A stretch of DNA of 64,000 bases from Sabellastarte sp. h YS-2021 (Eukaryota; Annelida; Polychaeta; Sabellida; Sabellidae), in assembly GCA_964017235.1 (NCBI GenBank), contig OZ024931.1, forward strand, positions 140,370,033 through 140,434,032. The letters run 5' to 3'. The position numbers and the translations under genes are program-made. Shown here piece by piece: positions 11,442 to 20,706 of the stretch. Below the pieces are notes generated by a model that searched no databases, had not been told where the DNA came from, and worked only from the letters and a program-made list of their open reading frames with translations. Numbering within the stretch: position 1 is the first letter of the stretch; each line of letters opens with the position of its first letter.

Positions 11442-13445
11442 ATGTCTTCTCCAAGCCAGAAACACGGGAGCTGCGGACATATCATGGCTAGTTTCGACAG
11501 CCATTGTTTCTGTGCCAGGTGCAGGGAGAAAGGTAAGGGCTCTGACCCCTGTATCTCCCATCTAGACTGTAAGGCTTGCAACTCTCTTACTGAAGAACAA
11601 CGCATCCAGTTGTCAACACCCTCTTATAGGATAAAGAAAGAGAAGCGGGAATTAAAAAAGGTTGCAGACACTCCAAAACAGGACTCCAGTTCCTCTCTCA
11701 TAGACCCGTCTGTAGTTACGGTAGTGGGAGCAGTGGACGACCAGGGGATTGTGAAGTCTCCTGGTTCTAGTTCTGAGAAGAAGAAAAAGCCAAGTTCAGA
11801 TAAACCAGAACCTCACACTTCTAAGGTTTCCAAATCTGACAAGCCGTCCAAGTCACTTAAACCTACCAAGTCGTCTTAGGACTCCAGATTTGATCAGTTG
11901 GACCAGAAATGGTCCGAACGCTTTAACGGACTTGAGGCCTTGTTACTATCAAAATCATTGGATCAACCAACACCGGCTTTTACAACTGTGAAGGTTACCC
12001 CTACACACTCAACACCAAAAACAGTCACTTCTTCCAAGCCGTTCATCAAACCTACACCGACCACCGACCGACCACCGGTCATGTCTTCAGATTTGCCTGG
12101 TAGTGTTCAGACTGCTTTCAAGTCGACCAGCAAATCGACCACAGGAAAAGTGCTCACCGACCAACCTTCAGATCTGGCTGGTGCTGATTCACCCTTACCT
12201 CGTCAAGTACCAAGCAGGTCGTCATCAGCCCCTACTAGGAGGCAGAGCACATCTTCCATGGACACGGACTCTGATTCAGATACCTCCGACCGCCCCCCAG
12301 TAGATATCTTTGTCGAAGAAGGGGAGCTGTCAGACCCAGACCTGGAGGCTTCTACTGCTGACCCGGACTTAACCCTATCTGAAGAGCAGAACTATAGGGA
12401 GACTATGAGCGGCATCAGGTCTTTTATGGGGTGGAGTCACATCCCAGAGATGGATACAACAGCATCCAGGTCGGAGGATAACCCCTTTGCGGGTCCTAAG
12501 ACACAACCGATCTCAGTCTCCATGCCCACAGACGAATGGCTCTGCAGCAAGATGGGAAAAATGAACCTCACTCTTACAGAGGGATACCCGTCGCGTAGCT
12601 CAGAGGCCGGTGGACTGTTCAAAGATCAATTCGTCCGCCCACCAAGATCTCAGGCAAAGTGGTACAGCTTTGTACCCAACCGACCCTCTGAGGAACAGGA
12701 CCCGAAAACTGTACATTCTTGGAATACGGACTCTTCAAAAGTCAATAGCACTTACAGCCGTATAGCCAAGGCTGCCGGGCTTGCCTCAACAGCCCCACCT
12801 TCAAGGCAGATATCTCAGGACAATTTAAGATGCTGGGAAAAGTCGGCACGCGAGGCTTCCATCACTTGCAATCAGGCTGCTGCTTTTAATAGGTGTGTCT
12901 ATAAAGTTCAAGAAAACATGCAGGCCCAGTTGAAAATAGTGAAGTCGGAGCTTAGTAAGGGGAAGTCTTCTGAGAGAGTTTCACAGGCCGCTAGTGAACT
13001 ACAATTTCTACTCAATTTCAACTCTAGCATCACTCAGGCTACGGCCAAGACTCTTGAACATTTAACAGACTTTGTCTTTGTCACAGTGGCCAATACAACT
13101 CTGATAAGGCGTGACGCTTACCTCTCTCATCTTAAGATGGGCATCAAGCCAGATACCTTGTCCGCACTACGTACTGGACCCCTGCATATTGCCACCTTAT
13201 TCCCAGACTCTGTTTTGAAACAGGCCAAACAGGACATAGCTAACTTTGAGAGTAAGGGGCAGATCCATTCAGGAAAGAAGGGTCGTTATCATCCTTACGA
13301 GAGACAAGACAAGCGGCCGGATTACAGAAAGTCCGACCGTCCTTCCTGGAAGAATATTGGCAACAGAGGACAGAGTAAGAGAGGCAGAGGCAAGGCCTCC
13401 TACTACACCTCGCGACCAGCCAAGGGCCAGCAGTCCTTTAAATGA
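11442..13445 (+). pseudogene. DIRS gag-like ORF1, interrupted by one in-frame TAG
   Basis: The start is taken at 11442 because the cysteine-rich N-terminus follows directly (CGHIMASF, CFCARCREKG, HLDCKAC), a zinc-finger-like pattern common in DIRS first ORFs. A Lys/Ser/Pro-rich linker leads to a TAG at 11877-11879. The same frame then continues without a break to 13445, through a coiled QLKIVKSELSKG region and a basic Arg/Lys/Gly-rich C-terminus (about 13290-13430) suited to nucleic-acid binding. The end overlaps the RT frame. Without the TAG it would be about 667 codons. It may be a simple nonsense mutation; readthrough is discussed in the findings. Confidence 0.85.
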
Positions 13446-15543
13446 CAATCACTTTGTAAACAGTTTACAGGAGGGACTGCTGGCCGGGAACCAGACATTG
13501 ACACTAGAAGAGACTTTAAATTTTGCAAATATTCATGTTGTAAAAAGTGTACCTTCTGCGCCCGGGCACTCCCAAAAGAAAGAGTTAAGTCCCGGGGCAG
13601 CAGCTTGTCAGACATCAAGAAATTACAAATTAAAATATGTGAACAGTGTTTCTTGTGTCACTCAATTGTGTCCTGTCCAACCTGTAGCAAATGCCCCCAA
13701 TGTTGCACAAAATCTACCTGTAGGGGCCAGACTTCAAAATTTTTGGAAAACTTGGCTAGATCTAGGGGCCGGTCCGAAGGTAGTTCAAATCCTTCAAGAA
13801 GGTTACTCCCTCCCCTTCCGGATCCGCCCCCAACTCACACAATCCCCTACAGTCATAAGCCGGTATGTCAATCCCCACAGGAACAGCTACCTGTTGGAGG
13901 CATTACATCAGCTTATAGACAAAAGAGCGGTAGAAAGAGTTCAAAATCCAAGATCCCTAGGGTTCTTCAACCGACTATTTTTAGTCCCAAAGCCCAACAA
14001 CAAATGGAGGCCAATACTGGACCTAAGCAATTTAAATGTTTTCCTCAAAGTGGAAAAGTTCAAGATGGAAACACCGGAAACCATCAGAACATCCCTCCAG
14101 CAGGGAGAGTGGGTCACCTCAGTAGACTTCAAAGATGCCTACTTTCACATACCGATACAGGAACAATCCAGAAAATATCTACGTTTTCATGTCCAGGGCC
14201 CGACCTACCAGTTCAAAGCACTGCCTTTCGGCCTGTCCACAGCGCCCATGGAGTTCACTGTATTAGCCAAAGAGGTGAAACTGATGGCCATACACAAGGG
14301 TATAAGAATCCACCAGTACCTAGACGACTGGTTGGTGAGAGCCAGATCCCAACACCTTTGTCTCCAACACACCCAAATCCTGGTCAAAATGTGCCAGGAC
14401 CTCGGTTGGCTGGTGAATCTAGAGAAATCAGAACTGGAACCCAAACAAGTATTCGACTTCGTCGGTTACCAGTTCGACCTCAGGTCCGGCCGGGTCAGAC
14501 CGACCCCGGACCGGTGGCAAAGCCTTCAAGACAAGATACAAGCACTTCTATCACTACCGACCTGTCCGGTCCGGCAGTTCATGTCTTTGATAGGCCTCCT
14601 CACAGCCACAGAAAAACAGGTTCACCTCGGCCGACTACACATGAGACCCATACAGTGGCACCTCAAAAACAAATGGAGGGTACCAGAATCTCTGGAGAAG
14701 ATTATCCCCCTACCGAGGTCCCTGCACCCGCACTTACAATGGTGGCTAGAAGAAGACAAGGTGCTTCAAGGCCAACCTTTACACCCAGTAAGACATGCTC
14801 TGCAAATTTTTACAGACGCATCAAAAGAAGGGTGGGGCGCTCACTTAAACGAGTTCACTACAAGGGGTTCCTGATCGATACCGGAAAGCAAGCTGCACAT
14901 AAACCTTCTAGAACTAAAAGCAGTTTTCCTAGCTTTGAAAGAATTTCAAGATCTCTGTGTAGGAAAAATAGTTCTAGTAACAACCGACAATACTACAGTA
15001 GTAGCTTACATAAACAAGGAAGGAGGAATGAGGTCGGGCCCACTGTGTGCCCTACTGTGGAGAATCTTGACCTGGTGCTCCCAGCGACAAGTAACCCTCA
15101 AAGCTCGACACATTCCAGGCCACTTAAATGTGATAGCCGACAAACTGTCCAGGCTGGGTCAAACCATCCAGACAGAGTGGTCCCTCCTTCTGGAAGTCTT
15201 CCACCAGTTATGCATCCGGTGGCACCGGCCTCAAATAGACCTGTTTGCCACGAGGTTCAACCACAAATTACCTCAGTTTGTCTCTCCGGTGCCGGACTCC
15301 CTGGCAGCAGCAGTAGATGCACTTACTCTGCCTTGGGAGAACCTGGATGCATACGCCTTCCCACCGACCGCCATCTTGGGCAAAGTGGTGGAGAAGCTTC
15401 TGGACTCCCCGTGCAAGAGAATCATTCTGATTGCCCCCGGGTGGCCCAACATGCCTTGGTTTTGGGACTTAGTGAACATGTCCAGCCAGGTCCCTCTCAG
15501 CCTGCCCGACCTGCCCAACCTGCTAACACAACCATTCAATTAG
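13246..15543 (+). pseudogene. DIRS reverse transcriptase / RNase H ORF, one in-frame TGA
   Basis: The frame carries RT motifs FLVPKPNNKWRPILDLSNLN, VTSVDFKDAYFHIPI, LPFGLSTAP and the catalytic YLDDW (14317-14331), then the RNase H start IFTDASKEGWGAH (about 14808-14846). A TGA stops it at 14872-14874. The same frame continues immediately with the RNase H core (LLELKAVFLALKEF, TTDNTTVVAYIN, ARHIPGHLNVIADKLSR). A DIRS-typical domain follows (IDLFATRFNHKLPQFVSP ... IAPGWPNMPWFWDL), related to the methyltransferase-like region of DIRS elements. The stop is at 15541-15543. The start codon is not obvious: the frame overlaps the last 200 bases of ORF1, and the conserved part begins near 13700. Confidence 0.9.
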
Positions 15544-16664
15544 ATCCCTCACAGAAATCTGACCAACCTAAATCTCCATGCCTGGCTCCTAGAGCCACAA
15601 AGATCAAGGAGCAGGGCTTCTCTGAGGCAGTGGCAGCAAGAATTGAGGCTCCTCAAAGAAGATCAACCAGATCAGTCTATGAGGCAAAGTGGACCATTTT
15701 TAAGAAGTGGTGTGTCTCTAATCAGGTGGACTTCAGGTCACCACCTATAAAGTCGGTGGCTGACTTCCTTATGTACCTCTTTGAGGACAAAAAGCTACAG
15801 CCCAGTACCATTGATGGATACAGATCTGCCATCGCTGATAAGCTAGGTGACACAACAGTCAATATCAGTAAAGATGATAATCTCACTCGTCTCTTGGAAA
15901 GTTTCCACAGAGATAGACCCAAAGGGCGCAGGGGAATTCCCTCCTGGAACCTCTCTCTGGTACTACACCAGCTGACCAAGCCCCCTTTTGAACCTCTAAA
16001 GGAGGCATCATTGAAGCATTTGACCTTCAAAACTGTCTTCTTGTTAGCCTTGGGCTCGGGCAAAAGAAGGAGTGAGATTCATGCATGGCAGCATAAGAAC
16101 ATCCGACACCAGTCTGACTGGTCCAAGGTGTCTCTCTTTCCATCTCCCAGCTTTCTTTCTAAGAACCAGCTGGCCAAAGAGGGCCTGGGAAGTGTAGCCC
16201 CAGTGGTCATACCAGCCCTGGCTCCGACTCTGGATAGATCCCTCAAGTCGGATAGATCTCTTTGTCCGGTCAGAGCCCTGCGCTACTATCTGGACAGGAC
16301 TTCAGACATAAGGCAGGACAAACAACTGGTTTTTGTCTCCTTCAAGAAAGGTTTCGACAAAGACATTTCACCTGCCACCATCTCCTCTTGGATCAAACAG
16401 ACTGTGATCTTGTGCTATGAGCTTTCTGATCACCAGGCCCACACCCTACATCAGGTCAAAGCCCATGATGTCAGGGCCTTCGCTGCTTCCAAGGCTTTCC
16501 AATCTGGAGTCTCCTTGGAGCAGATCTTATCAGCCTGCCACTGGAAATCTCACAACACCTTCACCCAATTCTATCTGAAGGATGTGGCCTGGGCTGATTC
16601 AGAGCTCTACCATCTCGGTCCGGTCGTGGCTGCTCAACAGATCCACCAACGGACTGATACTTAG
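13605..16664 (+). CDS. DIRS tyrosine recombinase ORF (recombinase domain about 15600-16640)
   Basis: The C-terminal 350 codons encode a tyrosine recombinase. An SAM-like N-terminal domain (YEAKWTIFKKWC, SVADFLMYLFEDKKLQPSTI) precedes the catalytic domain, which shows the first Arg in GSGKRRSEIHAW (about 16050-16085), HDVRAF (His-x-x-Arg, about 16465), ACHW (about 16534) and the nucleophile Tyr in FTQFYLKD (about 16571). It ends at TAG 16662-16664. The frame is open far upstream, to 13605, across the whole RT/RNase H region in another frame. That upstream translation has no recognisable domain. The true recombinase start is unknown and may depend on frameshifting or internal initiation. It is the only DIRS frame here without a stop in its domain. 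Confidence 0.85.
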   Translation: MSDIKKLQIKICEQCFLCHSIVSCPTCSKCPQCCTKSTCRGQTSKFLENLARSRGRSEGSSNPSRRLLPPLPDPPPTHTIPYSHKPVCQSPQEQLPVGGITSAYRQKSGRKSSKSKIPRVLQPTIFSPKAQQQMEANTGPKQFKCFPQSGKVQDGNTGNHQNIPPAGRVGHLSRLQRCLLSHTDTGTIQKISTFSCPGPDLPVQSTAFRPVHSAHGVHCISQRGETDGHTQGYKNPPVPRRLVGESQIPTPLSPTHPNPGQNVPGPRLAGESREIRTGTQTSIRLRRLPVRPQVRPGQTDPGPVAKPSRQDTSTSITTDLSGPAVHVFDRPPHSHRKTGSPRPTTHETHTVAPQKQMEGTRISGEDYPPTEVPAPALTMVARRRQGASRPTFTPSKTCSANFYRRIKRRVGRSLKRVHYKGFLIDTGKQAAHKPSRTKSSFPSFERISRSLCRKNSSSNNRQYYSSSLHKQGRRNEVGPTVCPTVENLDLVLPATSNPQSSTHSRPLKCDSRQTVQAGSNHPDRVVPPSGSLPPVMHPVAPASNRPVCHEVQPQITSVCLSGAGLPGSSSRCTYSALGEPGCIRLPTDRHLGQSGGEASGLPVQENHSDCPRVAQHALVLGLSEHVQPGPSQPARPAQPANTTIQLDPSQKSDQPKSPCLAPRATKIKEQGFSEAVAARIEAPQRRSTRSVYEAKWTIFKKWCVSNQVDFRSPPIKSVADFLMYLFEDKKLQPSTIDGYRSAIADKLGDTTVNISKDDNLTRLLESFHRDRPKGRRGIPSWNLSLVLHQLTKPPFEPLKEASLKHLTFKTVFLLALGSGKRRSEIHAWQHKNIRHQSDWSKVSLFPSPSFLSKNQLAKEGLGSVAPVVIPALAPTLDRSLKSDRSLCPVRALRYYLDRTSDIRQDKQLVFVSFKKGFDKDISPATISSWIKQTVILCYELSDHQAHTLHQVKAHDVRAFAASKAFQSGVSLEQILSACHWKSHNTFTQFYLKDVAWADSELYHLGPVVAAQQIHQRTDT

Positions 16665-17003
16665 AGGGGAGTACACATATCTGTATATATTGCACCTTTA
16701 GTTAAGAAATATTAAAAAAAAAAAAAAAATCTTCTCAGGTACTTCCTCAGGGAGTCTTACTTCTATGGGACTGAACTCATCCCTCTCTTCCCCTACCTCA
16801 GAGCAGGTCTGTTAAAAGGGGGGGGGCATGGTCGACTCTGACGGTTCCAGTCCGGTTAACCGGATGATGATATTCGACCAGAGCCTTAGGGGTTTTTTGA
16901 CTGCAAGGTCTACCCAGGCTTCAGGACGGAGTTTTTTCTTATCTCTATCATGAGTTCACACAAGTCCCTAGTAACTTACCCGCCGACCAAGCGGTAGTTA
17001 TTC

Positions 17004-17100
17004 AGCTATTGTCCATTGGATAGGATGTATTAACGCAATAAAATTGCAAATTTAATAGGTAAATTAAATTTTTATAAGTTAATACCCTATCCAATGGACA
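17004..17100 (+). repeat. Internal complementary region of the DIRS element
   Basis: The first half (17004-17044) is the perfect reverse complement of the element's left end (11094-11134). The second half is the reverse complement of its right end, through 17355, with one mismatch. Read on the minus strand it gives right end then left end, so it is the template for the circular intermediate. This fixes the element boundaries independently of the protein frames. Confidence 0.92.
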
Positions 17101-17152
17101 CACAAGACCCTCCCACCGACCCCGCTATCAGCTTACTAGGGGTCTAATGGTT

Positions 17153-17309
17153 TGACGTCATGCTGTCTAGACAGGAAGGAAGTACCACACGCCACCTGGC
17201 GAGTGCACAGCATTGGACCGGCCTGGCCGGTGGAGACACAGGACGTCTTTTTCTGACGTTTGGCGGGCCGGTCTGCGCCGACCGGATAAGCTATTGTCCA
17301 TTGGATAGG
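17153..17309 (-). repeat. Right inverted terminal repeat of the DIRS element
   Basis: This is the reverse complement of 11114-11270 with a single difference over 157 bp. The outer AT-rich extension (17310-17355) is represented again in the internal complementary region. Confidence 0.95.
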
Positions 17310-17494
17310 GTATTAACTTATAAAAATTTAATTTACTTATTAAATTTGCAATTTTCTCCCTAATCCCTTGATGCTCCACAAGAAGAGTTGTCATTGCTCA
17401 TCTCACATTTCCTTGTGTTACACTGCACCTGATGATGGACAACGTATTTTCTTCACACATTACATTATGTATAACAATTTGTTAATATTTTCAG

Positions 17495-18887
17495 ATATAA
17501 ATTACCCTTGTGGAGAATCAAAAGTACTGAAGACACTAATAAAGTAAGTGTTATAGTAAACACCGCAAAAAATTTAACAAGACAGAGCAACTACATAAAG
17601 AAATATGATGACTTGAGCTATAAAGTGGGTTCAGGCCATATAATATTATGAAAATGCATGTGGCAACTACTCTAGCTTACTTTAAAACCAACATCAACAT
17701 GTTTTGCTGGCAATGTTTTATGGACTTCTGTCAGGTTACTAATATTTTTATTCACAAGTATTTCAACACTGGTAATACAAACATATATTTGCTTAATTAG
17801 TAAATGTTTCTGTATATTACTGCAGCATTATTGTCTTTTTTTCTCTAATAGTGATGATGCCATTAAACCTTGGTTCAGCTATATCTATGAAACAGATGGA
17901 CGAATTAAACTTGGTATAAAACCTGGATCAAGAAAAACAGTTGATTATTTTCTCTCACATAAATTTGAAGCAGATAAAGCCACCATTGACATTGAAGAAG
18001 CAAATCTAAAGAAACTGACCAATGATGTTTGGAAACTTCAAAAGGGATCCAAAGTTAAGGGATGTAAGTTTATAGATATGTGTGAGATTACTGCATGTGA
18101 AGAACCGTTATCAATGATAGAATCAGTGTGTTATGACAACTTTGGTTCTGGCACACTAGGTTGTTTTGCAAAAGATGAAAAAGGGCAGAAATATTATGCA
18201 ATTACTGCACAACATGTATTGAGTACAGCGTGGGAGGAGAAGAAGGAAGAAAGATATATCTTTTCAAACATCTTGAATGCGAGCAGATTGGATATGCCAT
18301 GTCAAACTGTTATACTTTCCACTGAGAGTTCCGGTTTGCAAACAGTGAAATTACTTGGAAATAGAGATAAAAAGCTATATTATTTAGACATAGCAATGAT
18401 GGCTATATCAGATAGTTTTGACTCAGTTACATGCACAGAAGAATTGAAAATCTGTAACAACATTATGAAAGATGAAGAGGTCTTTAAGAGTGGTGTGGAG
18501 ACTGGTGAAACAAAAGGGAAATTTGTCACTTGGGCTATTGTTCCCCATCCACTCTCAGAAAAGGAAGAACCAGGTTGTGCATTTTTGGTGAAAAGTGCTG
18601 ATGAAGAAAGGCCATTTGCAAAACCAGGAGATAGTGGCTCCTTAGTTTACACAAAAAGAGATGGAAAAACTCATGCCTTAGGGATTTTAGCGGAGAGCAC
18701 AACAGATGACACTATATATGTTTGTACGTACATCACTGAAGGAATACAAGCCTTGAACGAACAATTTGATGTTAATCTCCAACTGTATGATGGCCTATCT
18801 TATAATACATCTGGAGAGAATACTTTCATTTCTCATAATGTGATAAATAAAAAACATTGCACGTGCAACAACAGTCAGCAGACTTGA
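17495..18887 (+). CDS. 3' end of a host gene with a trypsin-like (PA-clan) protease domain
   Basis: There are two exons. Exon A is 17495-17543, after TTTTCAG and before GTAAGTG. The terminal exon is 17852-18887, after a T-rich tract and TAATAG, ending at TGA 18885-18887. They join in frame through a split Asn codon (AA/T), giving YPCGESKVLKTLIN then DDAIKPWFSYIYETDGRIKL. The terminal exon encodes about 345 residues. An alpha/basic linker comes first, then a chymotrypsin-fold domain: catalytic His in YYAITAQHVLS, Asp in KLYYLDIAMM, Ser in AKPGDSGSLVY. The GDSGS motif and the HIS-ASP-SER order fit the family. No signal peptide or cleavage motif is visible, and upstream exons lie outside what I can identify, perhaps beyond the DIRS element. 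I cannot name the gene; an intracellular regulatory protease or protease-like scaffold is an inference. Confidence 0.8.
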
Positions 18888-19024
18888 TATGTTGATTTTT
18901 TGTGATTGTTTAATAATGATAGCTATAAAATCCTTTTAAAGCGTTTTGAAAAAGTCACTGTAAAATATCTGACCTATGTTACAGCACACTGTTGATAGCT
19001 GGAGTGGAACGAAGGAAACTGTAT

Positions 19025-19030
19025 AATAAA
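19025..19030 (+). terminator. Candidate polyadenylation signal of the protease gene
   Basis: An AATAAA hexamer 137 bases past the stop codon, in the only short AT-rich window following it. A second candidate lies near 21370. No transcript evidence is available. Confidence 0.4.
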
Positions 19031-19377
19031 GACAAAATGTGTGATTTGAAGCCTGAAAAAACATGCAAAGACCATGTTATCACTGTATGTATAGTTGCTG
19101 TTAACTATTATTGATGAGCTTTGTACAATCTCTCTTATCATACTATTCTCAGATTTATGTACATATCCATAGCCTAGTATTGTACAGTGAAAACTGTTTT
19201 ATACAGAGTTTCCATAATATTTTAACAGATTTTTCATATAAAACTTCACAGTTAAAGTTAGGTTAGATTGTTTGTCTAGAGTAAATTTGACATTAATCAT
19301 TTGTATAACTATGCTGTTCACAGTATAAAGTCATAGCAATTTTTGTCCATTACTGTTATAATAAGTTATGGAGAAAA

Positions 19378-19447
19378 AGTGTGGATTCCTTGATTTGAAA
19401 GCTGGAGGCCACCAGGACAAGAGCTTTGAAATCAAAGAATCCACACT
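19378..19447 (+). repeat. 70-nt hairpin, 24 of 26 stem positions paired
   Basis: The left arm (19378-19403) and right arm (19422-19447) pair at 24 of 26 positions and enclose an 18-nt loop. The size and single-mismatch pattern are like a microRNA precursor, but they also fit a tiny foldback transposon. It lies in the probable 3' UTR of the protease gene. A related hairpin is at 20660-20706. Confidence 0.7.
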
Positions 19448-20659
19448 CTTTGGGAATCCACAAAGAATCCAAACTCCAACTCCACACTATTAATGTTTTA
19501 ACCAGGTACATTTAACCCATATATTATGAATTGTGACCAGGACATTTACTTTTGTATTAATTATTTTGTGCTTTGAGAAGAAAGTAGAAAAAGGCAATGA
19601 GTAAATGTAATTATTCCTTTCAATATTATTGTTTAATATTAATTACCATTGCACTTAAACCAATTAAGGATGTGCAGAGTTATAAACATTATGTTTATTT
19701 ATTATGCCTAGATTGTTCAATATATTGTATGGAAATCCAAAAGAGTCATAATTATGATTATAAAAAATGTATTACAAAATAGTAAATTATTCTGCATAGT
19801 TACTGATGTACAGCTATGGTACATTTAACGACATTATATTTTAAATACTAAGTTTTAGCTGATTCTGTTGATTCTATAAATTTAAATACCATAATCATCA
19901 AAGTAACTATTCCTCATTGCAAGCAGAATTCTGAAAAGAGGTATCATAGCATTATGTGGAAGCGTTAATCACTTTATCGGTCTAATTTTGGTGAATTTTA
20001 GACTTTGATCCTCAATAACACAAAGTGTATTTTGTATATTTTTAATGTTAATATTTCACATAATAGGTGTGTTATCCCTTTATAACTGTACCAAATAATA
20101 TACCCTCAATATTAAAAAATTAGACCCATAAACTGATTAAAGCTTCTATGTACATTGCAGTGTTTGCCAGTATTTCCAAAAATGTGGATTCTTTAAAACT
20201 GTTCAACTGAAGTCAACTTTCACTTGGTTGTCTGTGTGTTGTGGTCATTCTATTTAGTTTTTGCTGTGAAATTGTTAAAGTGGATTTAAATGATGACGGA
20301 AACAGTATATTTATCAGTCAGAATACATTTAGACAGAATTTGGATAGGTCAGTTGATAGTGAGAAGTTTTGAATGCTGTAGACATGCTCTTTAACATAGG
20401 AGACAAAACATTTGCTGATATTGAAGCTGAAAATGCTAGAATTTCTACAAGCAATAACAATTGCCAGCATTTTTCGGGTATTTCTGACAACGATTTGGTA
20501 TAAACCTGTGAAAAAAATTGAGCGTATTGCATGTAAAGAGGGGAATAATTTGGATTACCAACCTAATGAAGACATTTCTTAAGATAAAGATCTAACATAA
20601 TTTTACTACTGCTTAAGCCCAACTCTGGCTGAGGTAATTACTTGGCCATAAAATCCAAG

Positions 20660-20706
20660 TGTAGATTCTTTTTAGAATCCAGCAATTTGGGTTAAAAGAA
20701 TCTACA
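20660..20706 (+). repeat. Second hairpin sharing the GTGTxGATTCTTT word
   Basis: A perfect 13-bp stem (TGTAGATTCTTTT with AAAAGAATCTACA) surrounds a 21-nt loop. The arm word GTGTAGATTCTT occurs again directly downstream at 20712-20723, and its near match GTGTGGATTCCTT forms the hairpin at 19378. The pair may be diverged copies of one small repeat. Confidence 0.6.

Larger units (their letters stand above)
11094..17355 (+). mobile_element. DIRS-type tyrosine-recombinase retrotransposon, structurally complete
   Basis: The 6.26-kb element has inverted terminal repeats (11114-11270 and 17153-17309, 156 of 157 matching) and an internal complementary region (17004-17100). Its protein frames run gag-like, then RT/RNase H, then tyrosine recombinase, all on the plus strand. 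The complementary region is the reverse complement of the right end joined to the left end, which is the circle junction expected for DIRS integration without a target duplication. Both outer ends share ATTTT (11094-11098 and 17351-17355), where the circle junction falls. Two in-frame stops (11877 and 14872) interrupt otherwise long frames. An A15 tract lies at about 16710-16727. The element sits about 140 bp upstream of a host exon at 17495, so it probably lies in an intron of the protease gene. Confidence 0.95.

Noticed and set aside
17160..17394. Open frames on both strands in 17160-17394
   Set aside because: They read the DIRS inverted terminal repeat; the same peptides appear at 11084-11296 from the other repeat.
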